From: Chloroflexota bacterium
GTDB lineage: Bacteria; Chloroflexota; UBA6077
Reading direction: 5' to 3'
Length of the DNA: 6,839 nt
NCBI GenBank assembly: GCA_021806765.1
Contig: JAJZQR010000292.1
Coordinates: 1 to 6,839, forward strand
The position numbers and the translations under genes were made by a program. The notes beneath the pieces are model-generated. The model had not been told where the DNA came from, did no database searches, and saw only the letters and a list, made by a program, of their open reading frames with translations. This document shows, piece after piece, positions 4,752 through 6,839 of this stretch. Every line of letters begins with the position of its first letter. Position 1 is the first letter of the stretch.

Positions 4752-6722
4752 ATGAGCGGCCCTGACGAGAAAGTCGTCCTCACCACCTGTACCCGGGATT
4801 GCCCGGACGGTTGCAGCATGCTGGCCACCGTTCGGGACGGGCGGTTGGTGGCCCTCAGGGGCAACCCGAATCACCCGATCACCCGCGGCTTCCTCTGCCG
4901 CCGCTCTCGGGACTACGTCCGGCGGGTATATTCCCCCAACCGGGTTCTTCATCCGATGAAGAGGGCCGACGGTGGCTGGGAGCGGATAAGCTGGGATGAG
5001 GCTCTGGATCTGGCGGCCGGCAAGATCGCCGAGTACCGCGACCGCTACGGCACCCTTTCCGTAATGCACTACCAGGACAACGGTTCCATGGCCGCCCTGA
5101 AGATGCTGAACGCTCGATTCTTCAATCTGCTGGGTGGCGTGACCGCGGCCTCCGGGACCCTTTGCGGCGGGGCCGGGATCGCGGCCCAGACGGTGGACTT
5201 TGGCTATCGCACGGCCCATGAACCGGTGGATGTTCCCAACAGCCGGCTGGTGATCCTCTGGGGCCGCAACCCCATGGCCACCAACGTTCACCTGGTGCCC
5301 TTCCTGAAGGAGGCCAAAGCAAGAGGGGCAACCCTGGTGCTGATAGACCCGGTGCGCACCAGGAGCGCGGAGCTGTGCGATCTCCACTACCAGCCGATAC
5401 CGGGCTCCGACGGCTACCTGGTGGCCGCCATCGGGAAGTTGCTGCTGGAAGGGGATCTGGTTGACTGGGATTTCGTGGAGCGGCACACCGAGGGGTTTGC
5501 CGAGTATCGGGCGACTCTGGATAGTCTCCCCCTGCCCTGGCTGGCCGATCAGTGCGGCATATCCCTGGAGGAGATTCGCCGTCTGGCGTCGATGTACGGC
5601 ACCACCAAACCCGCGGCCATCTGGGCCGGATGGGGGCTCCAGCGACGGGAGTTCGGGGCCGAGATCTACCGGCTGGTGGATGCTATCGCGGCCCTCACGG
5701 GGAATATCGGCGTCCCCGGCGGCGGCGTCAGCCACGGCATGGAGGAGCGGGAGTACTGGGACTGGGATCTGAAGGCCCCGGAGGCCGCCGTGCTGCGGCG
5801 AGGTATCCCCAAGGCTACCCTGGGAGAGGGGATCCTCCAGGCCCAGGACCCGCCCATCAAGATGATCTTCGTCACCGGCGCCAATCCGGCCAACCAGGCT
5901 CCCCACAGCCTGAAGGTTCGGGAGGCATTCCGCCAGACCGAGTTCGTGGTGGCGATCGATTCCTTCCTGACCGATACCGCCGACCTGGCCCACCTCTTCC
6001 TGCCCACCACATCCCCCTTCGAGGAGGAGGACCTGGTGGGAAGCTACGGCCACCAGTGGTTGGGGCCGGTGAACCCTGCTATCGCGCCGCTGGGGGAGGC
6101 GAGGACCGATCTGCAGATCTTCCAGGGGCTGGCCGAGCGGCTGGGCATCCAGGGGATGGAGGGAACGGCCACCGAGTGGCTGAGGCGGTTGGCGGCACCC
6201 CTGCTGCCGCTGGGGATCGACCTGGAGATGCTGCAGGAGGGCCCGGTTCGCCATCCTACTCAGCCCTCGGCGCCTTTCCAGAACCGGGTGTTTCCCACCC
6301 CCTCGGGGCGCTTCCGCTTTACACCGGAGGTTCCGCCCAATCCGGCCGCTGCCCGCGACGGCCGCTACGTGCTGATCTCCAGCCATCCGGAGACCTCCGT
6401 CCACTCCCAGATCCTGCCTGAGGACCAGGGAAAGGTCCTGCAGGTGCGGGTGAATCCCGTGGATGCCGAGGAGTTGGGTCTCGCCGAGGGGGACGGGGTC
6501 GCCATGATCGCTGGAGATGGCCGGGTGGAAGCTTCGGTTCGCCTGGACGCCACCCTGGGACGGGGCGTCCTCCAGTGCGACCAGGGGGGATGGATCAAGT
6601 TCGGGGTGGGGGTGAACCGGGTGGTGCCGGGGATCCTGACCCGCCAGGGGATGTGCTCGGGCTTCTACGAGGCAATCGTTCGGGTGGAAAAAGGGGATCA
6701 GGGGTCGGTTACTGGCCCCTGA
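4752..6722 (+). CDS. [4Fe-4S] bis-MGD molybdopterin oxidoreductase, DMSO-reductase superfamily, substrate unknown
   Basis: A 656-residue catalytic subunit of the formate dehydrogenase/DMSO reductase superfamily, which moves electrons between a substrate at a Mo or W centre and an iron-sulfur cluster. The N-terminal [4Fe-4S] ligands are C13, C17, C21 and C49 (Cx3Cx3Cx27C, in TTCTRDCPDGC...GFLC). GTLCGGAG (136-142) places C138 where the metal-ligating residue usually lies. Cofactor-binding motifs follow: LVILWGRNPMATNVH (166-180), LVLIDPVRT (195-203), LTGNIGVPGGG (315-325), VTGANPANQAPHS (374-386) and DTADLAHLFLP (408-418). The C-terminal dinucleotide-binding domain (about 538-646) includes SSHPETSVHSQ and NPVDAEELGL. 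There is no Tat signal, so it is probably cytoplasmic. The ATG has GGAGGTG at 4742-4748. No electron-transfer partner or maturation gene is visible, so formate dehydrogenase or any other specific activity cannot be assigned. Its last codons overlap the convergent gene's terminator. Confidence 0.88.
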   Translation: MSGPDEKVVLTTCTRDCPDGCSMLATVRDGRLVALRGNPNHPITRGFLCRRSRDYVRRVYSPNRVLHPMKRADGGWERISWDEALDLAAGKIAEYRDRYGTLSVMHYQDNGSMAALKMLNARFFNLLGGVTAASGTLCGGAGIAAQTVDFGYRTAHEPVDVPNSRLVILWGRNPMATNVHLVPFLKEAKARGATLVLIDPVRTRSAELCDLHYQPIPGSDGYLVAAIGKLLLEGDLVDWDFVERHTEGFAEYRATLDSLPLPWLADQCGISLEEIRRLASMYGTTKPAAIWAGWGLQRREFGAEIYRLVDAIAALTGNIGVPGGGVSHGMEEREYWDWDLKAPEAAVLRRGIPKATLGEGILQAQDPPIKMIFVTGANPANQAPHSLKVREAFRQTEFVVAIDSFLTDTADLAHLFLPTTSPFEEEDLVGSYGHQWLGPVNPAIAPLGEARTDLQIFQGLAERLGIQGMEGTATEWLRRLAAPLLPLGIDLEMLQEGPVRHPTQPSAPFQNRVFPTPSGRFRFTPEVPPNPAAARDGRYVLISSHPETSVHSQILPEDQGKVLQVRVNPVDAEELGLAEGDGVAMIAGDGRVEASVRLDATLGRGVLQCDQGGWIKFGVGVNRVVPGILTRQGMCSGFYEAIVRVEKGDQGSVTGP

Positions 6723-6726
6723 CCCC
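6688..6726 (-). terminator. Intrinsic terminator of the LuxR-type gene, overlapping the oxidoreductase 3' end
   Basis: In minus-strand sense, GGGG-TCAGGGG (6726-6716) pairs with CCCCTGA-CCCC (6704-6693, one bulged base), an 11-bp stem with an 11-base loop, followed by five U residues (6692-6688). It starts about ten bases after the regulator's stop. The stem contains the TGA stop and final codons of the convergent oxidoreductase gene. For plus-strand transcripts the hairpin lacks a U tract, so termination there is less certain. Confidence 0.72.
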
Positions 6727-6736
6727 CGCCCCCCCG

Positions 6737-6839
6737 TTACGCTCCGATCTCCAGCATGCCTCTGCTGATGGCGTAGCGGACCAGTTCGGCTCGGGTGCGG
6801 AATCCCAGCTTCTCCATGATGCGGGCGCGATGGGTCTCC
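6737..6839 (-). CDS. LuxR/NarL-family transcriptional regulator, C-terminal fragment
   Basis: The last 33 codons and TAA stop of a gene that enters from the right edge. The residues ETHRARIMEKLGFRTRAELVRYAISRGMLEIGA match the end of the LuxR-type helix-turn-helix domain: the recognition helix (VETHRARIMEKLG in family members) and the following RTRAELVRYAI helix. Such domains usually end NarL-type response regulators, with an N-terminal receiver phosphorylated by a sensor kinase, but the receiver is not in the window. It converges on the oxidoreductase gene with only 14 bases between the stops. Whether it regulates that gene is unknown. Confidence 0.85.
   Translation of the reverse strand, partial: ETHRARIMEKLGFRTRAELVRYAISRGMLEIGA

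Noticed and set aside
4614..6404. Open frame of 596 codons on the minus strand opposite the oxidoreductase gene
   Set aside because: It is antisense to a gene with clear family motifs, crosses the promoters, and its product is Gly/Gln/Arg-rich with no recognisable domain. It is a typical GC-rich shadow frame.

Overview
The window is GC-rich bacterial DNA. It carries a vitamin B12 (cobamide) uptake and salvage operon on the minus strand, a divergently transcribed molybdopterin oxidoreductase on the plus strand, and the 3' end of a convergent LuxR/NarL-type regulator. The gene content (btuFCD with cobS and cbiB behind a B12 riboswitch) resembles the corrinoid-salvage clusters of Chloroflexota such as Dehalococcoides. 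The palindromic intergenic repeats also look like those common in Chloroflexota genomes. That phylum is an inference from gene content and repeat style only.

Layout, reading the B12 operon in its own direction (right to left). A sigma70-type promoter (4613-4642) is followed by a cobalamin riboswitch aptamer (about 4464-4596). Then come a stable hairpin, an intrinsic terminator with a seven-base U tract (4381-4414), and a second hairpin that completely buries the btuF ribosome binding site (4325-4373). The genes follow: btuF (substrate-binding lipoprotein, TTG start), btuC (permease), btuD (ATPase), cobS (cobalamin synthase) and cbiB/cobD (cut by the left window edge). BtuC/btuD overlap by one base and btuD/cobS are one base apart. 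The btuF-btuC and cobS-cbiB junctions and the 3' end of btuD each hold a repeat element. Together the proteins would import a corrinoid and complete its lower ligand: CbiB adds the aminopropanol linker and CobS joins alpha-ribazole. Excess B12 would shut the operon off through the leader RNA.

On the other side of the 4324-4751 regulatory region, an extended -10 promoter (4676-4684) drives a 656-residue cytoplasmic [4Fe-4S]/bis-MGD oxidoreductase of the DMSO-reductase superfamily, whose substrate is unknown. Its 3' end overlaps the intrinsic terminator of the convergent LuxR-family regulator that enters from the right edge.

The most notable points are the leader that combines transcription termination with direct burial of the ribosome binding site, the repeat copies translated as the BtuD tail, and the related repeat copy that supplies the cobS stop codon. 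No wholly novel system was recognised.
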